A DNA stretch of 64,000 nt from Sanghuangporus weigelae (GCA_033182465.1 CP137319.1:1984001-2048000), one strand, 5' to 3'; positions 23,280 through 33,076 are shown, numbered from the stretch's first letter. The notes: generated by a model not told the origin, from the letters alone. Translations and numbers: made by a program.

Positions 23280-24791
23280 TGAAAGGATCCGTTCAAAAAC
23301 TCGCATCAGAATCGACGCGATCAGCAGATCCACACGATCAGCTTTCCAAACGCGACCGGTAACCAAACCAGCTATCACGGGCCCAAGCGATCGAGCAGCC
23401 TAGGCAACAGTAACCTATTACCACCCGAGCGCTAGAAGCACCGAAGCGGATACGTAATCCCGCTAACAGCTAACACCGCCGACCGCCTATTACCGCAGAC
23501 TACCACTCTAACGCCGCTGACCAAGCAACCAGAGCGACCTCGATCAAAAGAAGCAATCAAACTTCTTAGAAGTTCAGAAGCACAACTACTAAAGCCTAAA
23601 CGCTAAAAGGCTAAAGGCTAATAAGGTTCATGGAGACCTCACTGGCATTTCAGCACTGTCAAGTCTGTGCACGAGTTTACATGGTCCTTTATGAAGTATA
23701 CTACATAGTATGCACGGCAACAGTTGGTACACGTGACTGTCACATCGAAACCAAGCGACACCTTCAAGATACAATGCATTCCAATCCACCAAACCCAGTA
23801 GTACCCAAGAAACGAGAGGAACTCACGATCACAACTCGAACCCCTCGAACGGCGAACCCGATAACCTGGAGAATGATTGGATGGTATAGACCAGAGTTGC
23901 ACACACCATGTCCAGCATCTACGATACAGGCAAACCTTTATTTACAGAGAGATGCGAACCTGGAGACCAAGCAGTTACAACTCCTTATACAACGAAGGAT
24001 ATGGCATTACATTCGAGACATACGATATGAAGGCAAAGCATGGCTAGTCACCAGAACCCAGCACAACCCGCCAGCAGAGCTTATGCAGTTCATGATATGC
24101 CTTGGACCATACTCTACACCGACCCGACACCTTAACACGGACGTGCAAGTTATGCTTACCCTCGCTGGACCTCGAGATGAATTCCGAAGAATCACATACC
24201 GAGCAGCCTACATCGCTCCAAGAGCAAAGATGCCACTCAATGACGGCAATGACATCGTTATGGAGTACTGACAGTGGAGCATTCCACATCGGAGCACCAC
24301 CTCTATTGTCTCAGTCAGCAACTCCAAAGAATTCTGTCATAGTGGAGACGACCTTACAAAGATTGGAGCAAAGTGGAGCGAAGCGCAGCAGGATGACAAA
24401 GGAACAGATGTAATGGTGGAGAAAAGTGGAGTAAAGTGGAGACAGGATGAGTAAGAAATAGGACGGAAAATGGAATATCTGGGAGCATAAATAGTTGTAG
24501 GATTAGGCCCTCATTTCCCCATCTTTCGATCCTCTTAACACACTGGTGTAAAGCTTACCCTACAGCAAGCTATTACTGTGTGCTTTGTACTATCACGCCT
24601 CTTGGAAATCCCAATCTGCTTTACTATCACCTCGTATCTGAAAGCATCCATAATTCGGACCGCGACTAAGAAGGCTAGTAAGGGACCGCGTGGTACAGCC
24701 AGACGTGGGTAGATAAGATCACCTCTGCACAACACATCGCTGCTTAGGCAAAAGGATTGAACTGGTGTAACCCCGGGCCTACTCTCTAACA
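23280..24791 (+). mobile_element. Solo LTR of the same Ty3 family, diverged copy
   Basis: 1,512 bp, TGAAAGGATCC...CTCTCTAACA, with a perfect 5-bp target duplication GCAAA (23275-23279 and 24792-24796). There is no internal region, so it is the product of LTR-LTR recombination. It differs from the other LTRs by about 3-4%. It still carries the 213-codon ORF without a stop or frameshift. Confidence 0.92.
23630..24271 (+). CDS. LTR-encoded 213-residue protein (solo LTR)
   Basis: A diverged copy of the U3 ORF. By eye, against the element 2 copy there are about 9 replacement and 15 silent changes (for example L26I, R-to-H in IWRYIRD, P-to-Q in LYLPRD). That is well below the ~3:1 replacement:silent ratio expected without constraint. 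All Cys/His residues of the N-terminal cluster are kept. Either this subfamily ORF was under selection before insertion, or the sample is too small. As a solo LTR it has no partner genes. Confidence 0.5.
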   Translation: METSLAFQHCQVCARVYMVLYEVYYIVCTATVGTRDCHIETKRHLQDTMHSNPPNPVVPKKREELTITTRTPRTANPITWRMIGWYRPELHTPCPASTIQANLYLQRDANLETKQLQLLIQRRIWHYIRDIRYEGKAWLVTRTQHNPPAELMQFMICLGPYSTPTRHLNTDVQVMLTLAGPRDEFRRITYRAAYIAPRAKMPLNDGNDIVMEY

Positions 24792-24796
24792 GCAAA

Positions 24797-24950
24797 GCTC
24801 CATCATCGGTGAAAATGCTTGGATGCACTGGAGGAGGTAGAACTGGCAGAACCATAAGAATCATCTGGTCTGGATGCGGGTACTCTTCTGATAGCCCGAG
24901 TAAAGCAAGATCATTGTCGGAGATTTTTCTTGCAACGATATTGACCTCAG
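24797..24950 (-). pseudogene. RPB1: RPB1 fragment, 5' part
   Basis: The minus strand encodes ISDNDLALLGLSEEYPHPDQ then MILMVLPVLPPPVHPSI, the conserved RPB1 segment ([21 protein letters not shown] in the family). It abuts the inner edge of the right terminal inverted repeat and is cut by the solo LTR at DDGAL. Confidence 0.85.
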
Positions 24951-24955
24951 CAGGT

Positions 24956-25414
24956 GCCCACTCTGTGCCCCCAGCATGCCCTTGCTACGCTCACAGTGCG
25001 CCCCACAGTTTGCCCACTCTCTGCCCTCCGTGTGCCCACAAAATACCCACTATGGGCCCTCATTGCGCCCGCTCATCGTGTATATTATCATTGACATTGA
25101 TATACAGAATGATATTTCAAATAAAAGATTCTTTGATATTGAAAATATCATCAAATAAATATCTACCTCTCAATGATATTCTTTGCTGATAAAGAAAATA
25201 TTGATTTAGATTTCTATATCCATATCGATCACGATGATATAAAAAATATCATCATCAAAGAAATGTGGCATGATATTGAATATATAAACTAGGTTTAGAT
25301 GCATGTGGATATTTTTTATATCCTGAATGGAGATATTTATACTTATATGATGCATATCAAATTAAATTTCCGATCATTTATCATCACCTAAAAAATACTA
25401 AATTGCCCGTAGTG
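24956..25414 (-). repeat. Right terminal inverted repeat of the outer transposon
   Basis: An uninterrupted copy, 459 bp. The C-rich repeats at 24956-25090 and AT-rich part to 25414 are the inverse of 6841-7083 plus 9504-9743. It serves as the empty-site reference for the inner transposon. Confidence 0.85.
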
Positions 25415-25746
25415 CATAAGTGAGTTAAGTGTATTAATATTATAATATTAGGTACAAAAGGCTTGTGTGAGTAACGTACGCGCAGTACTTACTAGTGTGT
25501 AGGATCGAGTCCGACTAAATCTAGATCGAGACCGCACTGGTTTCTACTTCAAGTTCTGGCTTCAATGAAATGATAATGGCAGACACACGAAAGTAGCGCT
25601 GGACAGCGTTGAACACTCAGCAGAATCCTCACTGAATGTACAAAACAACGATACAAGCTTTGCTAGTAGTTCATAGTGATTCTTTCACTTCAAATAGCGT
25701 CAAACAAAACAGTTATTGAGATGGCAAACGGGTAGATCGAAAGGAG
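25415..25746. other. 3' flank of the F-box gene
   Basis: No gene. 25570-25700 resembles 27150-27270 downstream of the neighbouring F-box pseudogene, so the flank belongs to the tandem duplication unit. Confidence 0.5.
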
Positions 25747-26928
25747 TTACGATGGTGGGAGAAGCAAATCTCCATGACCATCTTCAAGCCTAATTGACCA
25801 ACTTCGTAATCGTCTCTCCCGCAGCCGCGTTGCCATGCTGTTCCGTTCTCGAAGGAGTCGCGTAAATGCGCGGTCGAGGATACGAATCGTCTTTAAATTT
25901 GGATAGTTCCCTTTTTCCCTTTGGGAGTCGATTGAGTCCAGATTGTGTAGAACTAGGGATGCTGCTTGATCGCTAGCGCGATCGATGATCCCGAGCTTCT
26001 GGACATTCGACCACATCGTTCCAATAGCTTTCTCGTCCCGAACATCCATGATGACTTCTTTAACGTTTGGAAGCAACTCCAAGGTTCGGCGTTCGAACAA
26101 GCCTGTTTGGCCCCTTAAGTCAAAGCTCTCGATGTTCTTCCCGTGACATTGAAAAAATGGCGTGACGTCGAAGCTCATCCGGGGTGATCGTATAGATACC
26201 AATGTGCGTAGTGACGGAAGTCGAATCTCAGCGAAATGACAGCAGATGATATCCAAAGAGCCGATAAGAGTGTGGAGGTGAGGGAATTCGCACGGCTTCA
26301 AAGCCTCGCGATTTAATGTCTCGGTGAGATCCAAGACACGCAAGTTGGTAAAGCTGCTTAGAGCGGAGGGCGATTCGATACACCGCGTGGTCTGGGGGCA
26401 ATATAGCACCTCTAAGAGCGCGCAAGTCTTGGAAACGACGTCAAGGATGAAGCGACCTGTCCAGAAACAATGGCGCACTGGCAACAGTAAACAGGTCAGA
26501 CTTCGGCTTGACTTGATGATGAGTTCTAGACCGATTTCTAGATCTCTGACAATCTGCCCAGGCTCGAGGTAAAAGACATTATTAGTAAATCTTAAATCGA
26601 TTCGCTTGGTGGACCGTTCTACGACTCGCGCAATTTCGGGTCTTTCCTTAATCTGGCCCGCCAGATATCGCAACGAAGTGTCCGTCAGCGTGATCGTCTC
26701 GAGAGCGACGGGCCGCGAAAGCTCGTAAAAATCTTTGCAAACAAGGCCGACAGCACACTTCGCCTCGTTGCATTCGACGACAGTGCGACTTGGAGCATGC
26801 GAGTATTTTGCATTGGCTGTGACGATATTCGCCCAGGCGTCCGAAGATGAGTCGGTAACTTCATCGACAGTGCTAAGAAATTGGAAGATATGGCTCCAGA
26901 GTTCCGGAGGAATGCTAGGGACGGCCAT
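25747..26928 (-). CDS. F-box-like protein, intact family member
   Basis: A single-exon gene of 393 residues. The N-terminus IPPELWSHIFQFLSTVDE is an F-box-like motif, which in SCF ubiquitin ligases binds Skp1. The rest contains leucine-rich stretches (NLRVLDLTE, LPSLRTLVSIRSP, FPHLHTLIGSLDI) suggesting a degenerate LRR substrate domain. It is the only copy among six related sequences in the window with one open frame from ATG to stop. Large F-box families of this type are common in Agaricomycetes. Substrate unknown. Confidence 0.8.
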   Translation of the reverse strand: MAVPSIPPELWSHIFQFLSTVDEVTDSSSDAWANIVTANAKYSHAPSRTVVECNEAKCAVGLVCKDFYELSRPVALETITLTDTSLRYLAGQIKERPEIARVVERSTKRIDLRFTNNVFYLEPGQIVRDLEIGLELIIKSSRSLTCLLLPVRHCFWTGRFILDVVSKTCALLEVLYCPQTTRCIESPSALSSFTNLRVLDLTETLNREALKPCEFPHLHTLIGSLDIICCHFAEIRLPSLRTLVSIRSPRMSFDVTPFFQCHGKNIESFDLRGQTGLFERRTLELLPNVKEVIMDVRDEKAIGTMWSNVQKLGIIDRASDQAASLVLHNLDSIDSQREKGNYPNLKTIRILDRAFTRLLRERNSMATRLRERRLRSWSIRLEDGHGDLLLPPS

Positions 26929-27282
26929 TCGAGCACGGGAAAACAGCTGCTATGAAGCGAAAATCTGTGCAAAATGAAGTTAACAAGCCACTGCCGTGAC
27001 GCGGTATGGTAAGGTAAGAAACTGGGATAGTTGATCTCATCGATATGAAAGCAGGGAATTTGGAAAGAAGATTCTCACGCAGAGATTAGTAATCACACGT
27101 TTAAAAACAGCACGGCTAAAAAGTGATCTGCATCCATTCATTGATTCAATGAATGGTATGGTCAGACACATGAAAGTAGCGTTGGACAGCATGAGATAGC
27201 ATGGCCATCAGCAAAACGACAAAACAATGATAAGTTCTGATAGTAGTACATTGCATAGTGATTCTTTCAATTCAGATGGAAC
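26929..27282. other. Intergenic within the F-box cluster
   Basis: No ORF of note. It contains the duplicated 3'-flank motif shared with 25570-25700. Confidence 0.5.
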
Positions 27283-27556
27283 TAGGGCTCCGCGTACTTA
27301 GACCGTGACCACACACCCAACAGTACGGTTTCGGTGAGTTATGTCTAACAAAGGGGCAAATTTCTCATTCGAGTGCGAGATTTCTTACTGTTTTCAGACC
27401 CAAAAATATACGCACGTATGTGCCGTATACGCCAAAATTTCAAAGATATTATACGCATACGGGCGTATAATCCAGTTGCTTGAACTGATACGCATACGCG
27501 CGTATAGCGTATACGCCGTATCGTATACGCTATATACGATACGCTGCGGAGCCCTA
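27283..27556. mobile_element. MITE with TATACGC motifs
   Basis: Starts TAGGGCTCCGC and ends GCGGAGCCCTA, with TA on both sides. The interior holds about a dozen GCGTAT/ATACGC units, making overlapping palindromes at 27470-27540. There is no coding capacity. It is inserted in the 3' flank of the F-box pseudogene. Confidence 0.75.
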
Positions 27557-27625
27557 GCATCATGGAACAGAGCGAAGCGAACATTCCGCCGCCTACAAAG
27601 TGGCCAAACGGAAAATTGAAGGGAA

Positions 27626-28807
27626 TTAAGACGGCAGAAGCAAATCTCCATGACCATCTTCAAGCCTGATTGACCAACTTCGTGGTCGTCTCTCCCACAG
27701 CCGCACTGCCATGCTGTTCCGTTCTCGAAGGCGCCACTCAAGTGCGCGATCGAGGATACGAATCGTCTTTAGATTTGGAAAGTTCCCTTTTTCTCTTTGA
27801 GAATCGATTGAGTCCAGAATGTGTAGAAGTAGAGATGCTGGTTGATTTTTAGCGTTATCGATGATCCCGAGCTTCTAAACTTTCGACCACGTCGCGTCAA
27901 TAGCTTTACCATCCGAAACACCCATGACGACTTCTTTAACGTTTGGAAGTAACTCCAAGGTTCGGCGATCGGATAAGTATGCATGTCCCTTCATGTCAAA
28001 GCTCTCGATGTTCCTCCCGTGATATTGAAAAAATGGCGTGACGTCGAGCCTGCTGAAGGGTTCTCGTATAGATACCAATGTGCGTAGTGACGGAAGTTGA
28101 GTCTCAGTGAAATGATAGCAGATGATATCCAAAGAGCCGATAAGAATGTGGAGGAAAGGAAGATCGCACGGCTTCAGAGCCTTTTATTATCTTGGTGACA
28201 TCCAGAACACGCAAGTTGGTAAAACTGCTTAGCTCGGTCGATTCAGCACGTCCCATAAAGTTGGCCGGGGGGTGATATAACACCTCTAAGAGCGTGCACG
28301 TCTTCTGAACGACATCAGGGATGTAGCGAGACCAATAAATACTATACACTGGTAACAGTAAATAGGTCAGATTTCGGCTTGACTTGATGATGGTTTCTAG
28401 ATCGTTTTATAGATCTCTGACGGTCTGCCCATGCTCGCGGAGAAAGGCTTCTCCAGTATGGATAGATCTTAAATCGATTCGCTTGGTGGACCGCTCTACA
28501 CGACACGCGCAATTTCGGGCCTTTCCTTAATATGGCGCGCCAGATATCGCAACGAGGTGTCCGTCAGCCTGATCGTCTCGAGAACAACGGGCCGCGAAAG
28601 CTCGTAAAAATCTTTGCAAACACGGCCGACAGCACGCTTCACCTCGTTGCATGCGAGGACGGCACGACTCAGATCATGCGTGTGTTTTGCATTGGTTGTG
28701 ACGATATTCGCCCAGGCGTCCGAAGATGAATCGGTAACTTCCTCGACAATACTGAGAAATTGGAAGATGTCACTCCAGAGTTCCGGAGGGATATTAGAGA
28801 TGGCCAT
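27626..28807 (-). pseudogene. F-box-like pseudogene
   Basis: Starts at an ATG (28807) with NIPPELWSDIFQFLSIVEE and aligns along its whole length with the 25747-26928 gene. The frame is broken near 28496 (an extra base in the VERSTKR region), around 28350-28400 and again near 27880. The C-terminal block (QLPSLRTLVSIREPFSR, LPNVKEVVMGVSDGKAI) is recognisable in pieces. It ends at GDLLLPS. Inactive. Confidence 0.85.
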
Positions 28808-29437
28808 TATAGCAGACGAAATCAATGCCTTCAGCAAACCGTAGTTAACAAGCCACTGTTACCGTGCGATGGTAAACTGAAATTAGACGGTGCTGTAAAA
28901 GACAAGTCTTAGTTGATGGTAGTTGAAAGGAAAGAGATTACTAATACCACACCACGTCGTTGGGATTTTGGGTTATGTAATAATAATATTTTATCTCTCC
29001 AGTTACGTAACATCGAAATTCTCTCCAGCACGGAAGTCGAGGGAGCTACCTATACAGTTTTTTTTACAATGGTTTATACTATCTTTCGAGGTGAGACAAA
29101 AACCGGGATAAAACATCAATGAATCGGATAGCGAAAGAAAACTGAATTAAAAAGGAGGAAATGAAACAAAGTTTATAAATACCATATATGCATTCCAGAC
29201 CGTAAGTATCCCGATTATTGGGGGACTTCGACAATTTGACAATCCAACAATGCTAGAATGTATGTATAGCAGCGTGAGTTTTAATCAACCACGAAGTAAC
29301 AAAAACTCATCACATGCTGTCATGGCGAAAACCAAAGCGTGCCAAGACAATCTGAATGTAAATGATACAGAATGGCGATGAGAATTGCCAAACCAATGGT
29401 ACAAGCTTTAGTAAGTATACATAGTCATTCCTTCAAT
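28808..29437. other. F-box cluster spacer
   Basis: No gene. Parts match 56450-56640 in inverse orientation, as part of the duplicated block. Confidence 0.5.
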
Positions 29438-29815
29438 TCAAATAGAAGCAAACGTGCAGCTCATTCTGTGCAATGCCATAGTGGAAGATTGAAAGAAATT
29501 CTGCGATGACGATGGTGGGGGAAGCAAGTTTCCATGGCCATCTTCAAGCCTGATCGACCAGTCTCGCATTCGTCTCGCCCGTCTCTGCGTCGCCATTCTC
29601 TTCTGCTTGCAAAGCAGTCGCGTAGTTTCGTCGACGAGGATACAAATCGTCTTTAAATTCTGGAAGTTCCCCTGCTCTCGTTGACGTACGAATGAGTCTA
29701 GCTTACGCAGTACTAGCCCTGCCGTATCCTCTCTAGAGTAGAAACCGTAGATCCCGAGCTTCTGCACATTTGAACACATCGGACCGGCAACTACGTCGTC
29801 ATCCTGGATATTCAT
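29438..29815 (-). pseudogene. 3' fragment of an F-box-like gene
   Basis: Encodes only the C-terminal ~110 residues of the family (CSNVQKLGIYGFYSRED, NFQNLKTICILVDETTR, WSIRLEDGHGNLLPPPS). The F-box and LRR parts are absent. A nearly identical fragment lies at 55421-55798 on the other strand, so this is one arm of an inverted segmental duplication. Confidence 0.8.
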
Positions 29816-30129
29816 GGCGATGTAGACTATCAGACCCTCTTAAGCAGCGGCGAAGGCGACGGCGTTCGACCACAGAGAGGCGTCGGCGGTGTCAAAGATC
29901 GGAGAGGTAAGAAGGGATCCAACTCGTGGCTAAACCTCCTGGACAGCTCGATGCCGCGGCGAACAATTTGACCCGGAAGCACTGCCGCCGATCGGGATGC
30001 GCGTTCAGTCGTGGGGAGAGCTCAATCGTAAGGGCTATGGTATGATCCCTGTACAAAAGGGGGCGCCGCTGATAATGTACGAGACAGAGCCGCTGACGAG
30101 TCAAGATGTCGGCGTCGCGAATAAGTAGT
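29816..30129. repeat. Decayed 27-bp minisatellite, left part
   Basis: No gene recognised in 29816-30050. The last ~75 bp before element 2 (GTCGGCGTCGCGAATAAGTAGT at the end) are degenerate units of the minisatellite that continues at 42421 after the element. GTAGT at 30125-30129 is the target duplication. Confidence 0.5.
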
Positions 30130-30480
30130 TGAAAGGATCCGCTCAAAAACTCGCATCAGGATCGACACGATCAACAGATCTACACGATCAGCTTTCCAAA
30201 CGCGACCGGTAACCAAGCCAGCTATCAAAGGCCCAAGCAATCGAGCGGCCTAGGCAACAGTAACCCGTTACCACCCGAGCGCTAGAAGCACCGAAGCGGA
30301 TACGTAATCCCGCTAACAGCTAACACCGCCGACCGCCTATTACCGCGGACTACCACTCTAACGCCGCCGACCAAGCAACCAGAGCGACCTCGATCAAAAA
30401 GAAGCGATCAAACTTCTTAGAAGTCCAGAAGCACAACTACTAAAGCCTAAACGCTAAAAGGCTAAAGGCTAATAAGGTTT

Positions 30481-31122
30481 ATGGAGACCTCACTGGCATT
30501 TCAGCACTGTCAAGTCTGTGCACGAGTTTACATGGTCCTTTATGAAGTATACTACTTAGTATGCACGGCAACGGTTGGTACGCGTGACTGTCACATCGAA
30601 ACCGAGCGACACCTTCAGGATACAATGCATTCCAATCCACCAAGCCCAATAGTACCCAAGAAACGAGAGGAACTCACGATCACAACTCGGACCCCTCGAA
30701 CTGCGAACCCGATAACTTGGAGAATGATTGGATGGTATAGACCGGAGTTGCACACACCATGTCCAGCATCTACGATACAGGCAAACCTTTATTTACCGAG
30801 AGATGCGAACCTGGAAACCAAGCAATTACAACTCCTTATACAACGAAGGATATGGCGCTACATTCGAGATATACGATACGAAGGCAAAGCATGGCTAGTC
30901 ACCAGAACCCAGCAGAACCCACCAGCAGAGCTTATGCAGTTCATGATATGCCTTGGACCATACTCTACACCGACCCGACACCTTAACACTGACGTGCGAG
31001 TTATGCTTACCCTCGCTGGGCCTCGAGATGAATTCCGAAGAATCACATACCGAGCAGCCTACATCGCTCCAAGAGCAAAGATGCCACTCAATGACGGCAA
31101 TGACATCGTTATGGAGTACTGA
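30481..31122 (+). CDS. LTR-encoded 213-residue protein (5' LTR, element 2)
   Basis: The same protein as in element 1. It starts 351 bp into the LTR and ends 216 bp before the TATA-like box, so it is wholly within U3. A second ORF of 103 codons overlaps its end in another frame (30953-31264); I regard that as incidental. Confidence 0.5.
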   Translation: METSLAFQHCQVCARVYMVLYEVYYLVCTATVGTRDCHIETERHLQDTMHSNPPSPIVPKKREELTITTRTPRTANPITWRMIGWYRPELHTPCPASTIQANLYLPRDANLETKQLQLLIQRRIWRYIRDIRYEGKAWLVTRTQQNPPAELMQFMICLGPYSTPTRHLNTDVRVMLTLAGPRDEFRRITYRAAYIAPRAKMPLNDGNDIVMEY

Positions 31123-31337
31123 CAGTGGAGCATTCCATATCGGAGCACCACCTCTATTGTCTCAGTCAGCAACTCCAAAGAATTCTGTCATAGTGGAGAC
31201 GACCTTACAAAGATTGGAGCAAAGTGGAGCGAAGCGCAGCAGGATGACAAAGGAACAGATGTAATGGTAGAGGAAAGTGGAGTAAAGTGGAGACAGGATG
31301 AGTAAGAAATAGGACGGAAAATGGAATATCTGGGAGC

Positions 31338-31383
31338 ATAAATAGTTGTAGGATTAGGCCCTCATTTCCCCATCTTTCGATCC
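31338..31383 (+). promoter_or_regulatory. LTR core promoter and predicted RNA 5' end, element 2
   Basis: ATAAATA at 31338-31344. ATCTTTCGATCC at 31372-31383 is complementary over 12 bases to the primer site at 31645-31656. The start position is inferred from TATA spacing. Confidence 0.55.
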
Positions 31384-31642
31384 TCTTAACACACTGGTGT
31401 AAAGCTTGCCCTACAGCGAGCTATTACTGTGTGCTTTGTACTATCACGCCTCTTGGAAATCCCAATCTGCTTTACTATTACCTCGTATCTGAAAACATCC
31501 ATAACTCGGACCGCGACTAGGAAGGCTAGTAAGGGACCGCGTGGTACAGCCAGACGTGGGTAGATAAGATCACCTCTGCACAACACACCGCTGCTTAGGC
31601 AAAGGGATTGAACCGGTGTAACCCCGGGCCTACTCCCTAACA

Positions 31643-31656
31643 TTGGATCGAAAGAT
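31643..31656 (+). promoter_or_regulatory. Primer binding site, element 2
   Basis: TTGGATCGAAAGAT immediately after the LTR. It could pair with a tRNA 3' end (...GATCCA) or, more strikingly, with the predicted 5' end of the element's own RNA. Confidence 0.65.
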
Positions 31657-31703
31657 CACTCGCTAGTTTTACCACCACCTCTCACGGGCAAGGTTCTTGG
31701 CTA

Positions 31704-32045
31704 GTGTTTTATCGAGGCGAGGACCGTCGACCTCAAGTCCCTATCGACGTCACTAGTTTCGAGACTAGTACCCATATCGAATCCTCAGGACAAGTGCACA
31801 TCCTGGAGAACGACAAACCCGATTCACTTAAATCACATATCTACTATCATAACCCCTACAACGACGAAGTGTACCTAATAGCAAAGGCATCTGGTAGCCC
31901 TGCAGTTGGGAGCACGCAAACAACAACCACGAAAGTAGCAGCAGTCCCTTCCACTATTGCTACATTCGACGAGAAAGGAACTACTTGGTTAACAGCACCA
32001 AGGAACAATAACCCTGAAGCATCAGGCGAGAAACGAAGTTCATGA
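31704..32045 (+). CDS. ORF-a, 113-residue protein, element 2
   Basis: Identical to the element 1 copy. Its stop overlaps the ORF-b start as ATGA. No recognised domain. Confidence 0.5.
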   Translation: MFYRGEDRRPQVPIDVTSFETSTHIESSGQVHILENDKPDSLKSHIYYHNPYNDEVYLIAKASGSPAVGSTQTTTTKVAAVPSTIATFDEKGTTWLTAPRNNNPEASGEKRSS

Positions 32046-33076
32046 ACCGATCAGGAAACGCCAACAACAGAAGTAACGGTCATCGAACGAACGAACGGGC
32101 GAACGATAATCAAACGAGGTTCACACCTAGATCCCTCGACGAACGAGTTCAACATATCACCAACAGGCTACGTAGTCTGGAAAGCGATCACGACATACTA
32201 TACGCGACAACGAACCACAGCATATTGTATCCACCAGTGATCAGAAGGCTACAAGAAAGGGTTGAAAGACTGGAAGAACGAACTGCAAACACGGGGCAGT
32301 CAAACAGTCTACCAACCGGAGCATACGCGACAGCAGTAGGAGATCGATTCGAAGCACTCGAAACAACTACTCGAAGAATTGGAGCACAGGTAGCAGCTCT
32401 AGAGAGATATACTCTGGAATTGGATCGAGCAGCAGGGGCACTCAATCAACGGGTCATAGACGGAAACGGAGTACTTGACCGAGAGCTCAACGCTATCCGA
32501 AACAGGATTACTGCTCAGGAACAACAACTACAGACAATCGAGACGAGAGTCGGAGAGCTTAACAGGACAGCTCTAGATCAACCAAGGATTGTTCAAGACA
32601 TCCATAACCTGCGAGAAGCCCTACTCCAACTAGGACAAACAATCGAGTCGAGTCAACGCACCTACGCAGCTATACTCACATCGGTACAGACAACCGAAAC
32701 TACCTCAAGGAATATACTCGAACACGCTCAACGAATCCGAGAAGTAGCTCAGGCAGCACAACGCTGGGAACACTTTCTACCAAGAGAGAGAGCCCAACAG
32801 GAACAGAGTTCTGACGAATCAGTGTCCTCAGACGAAGAAGCATTACGAAGGCCATTCTTACTCAGAACCCCACCTCGAACGGTTATCATCCAAGTACCAA
32901 CAGTACCTGCAGTACCAGCAAGTGGTTCAGTAGCAACCCAAGCGCCAGAGAATCCACCACCACCATCCTATTCACCACCAGCAGTGCCCATAAGCACTTA
33001 CGATCATGTCGACAACCGACCAGAAGGTGCAAGCACTGGAGCAGCAACTACAGACTCTTCAGACACAACTCTCTAA
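32042..33076 (+). CDS. ORF-b, 344-residue coiled-coil protein, element 2
   Basis: Identical to the element 1 copy: Asn/Arg-rich N-terminus, long heptad region, acidic patch (QSSDESVSSDEEA) and a proline-rich C-terminus. It overlaps gag by 71 nt. Confidence 0.65.
   Translation: MNRSGNANNRSNGHRTNERANDNQTRFTPRSLDERVQHITNRLRSLESDHDILYATTNHSILYPPVIRRLQERVERLEERTANTGQSNSLPTGAYATAVGDRFEALETTTRRIGAQVAALERYTLELDRAAGALNQRVIDGNGVLDRELNAIRNRITAQEQQLQTIETRVGELNRTALDQPRIVQDIHNLREALLQLGQTIESSQRTYAAILTSVQTTETTSRNILEHAQRIREVAQAAQRWEHFLPRERAQQEQSSDESVSSDEEALRRPFLLRTPPRTVIIQVPTVPAVPASGSVATQAPENPPPPSYSPPAVPISTYDHVDNRPEGASTGAATTDSSDTTL

Larger units (their letters stand above)
6841..25414. mobile_element. CACTA-ended DNA transposon carrying an RPB1 fragment, filled with later insertions
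   Basis: The left end starts CACTACGGGCAATTTAG at 6841, and the right end is its exact inverse, finishing at 25414. The long terminal inverted repeats (left 6841-7083 plus 9504-9743, right 24956-25414; ~460-480 bp) are ~98% identical in an AT-rich outer half. The inner half is built of G-rich GGGCA-type repeats, like CACTA subterminal repeats. Removing the three later insertions (7084-9503, 10953-23243, 23280-24791, each with one target duplication) leaves ~2.3 kb: repeat, RPB1 fragment, repeat. No transposase is present. No clean target duplication was found (TAA on the left, CAT on the right), so the superfamily is inferred from the termini only. Confidence 0.75.
30130..31642 (+). repeat. 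5' LTR of element 2
   Basis: TGAAAGGATCC...CTCCCTAACA. Contains the U3 ORF, the TATA-like box at 31338 and the predicted RNA start at ~31372. Confidence 0.95.

Noticed and set aside
6838-25419. Target duplication TAA or ATAA for the outer transposon
   Set aside because: ATAA occurs on both sides but is offset by one base from the repeat end on the right (GTAGTG-C-ATAA). I could not justify a clean duplication.
30953-31264. 103-codon ORF overlapping the U3 ORF in another frame, open in all LTRs
   Set aside because: More than half overlaps the 213-codon ORF, and the rest lies in a slowly changing part of the LTR, so its openness is explained without coding.
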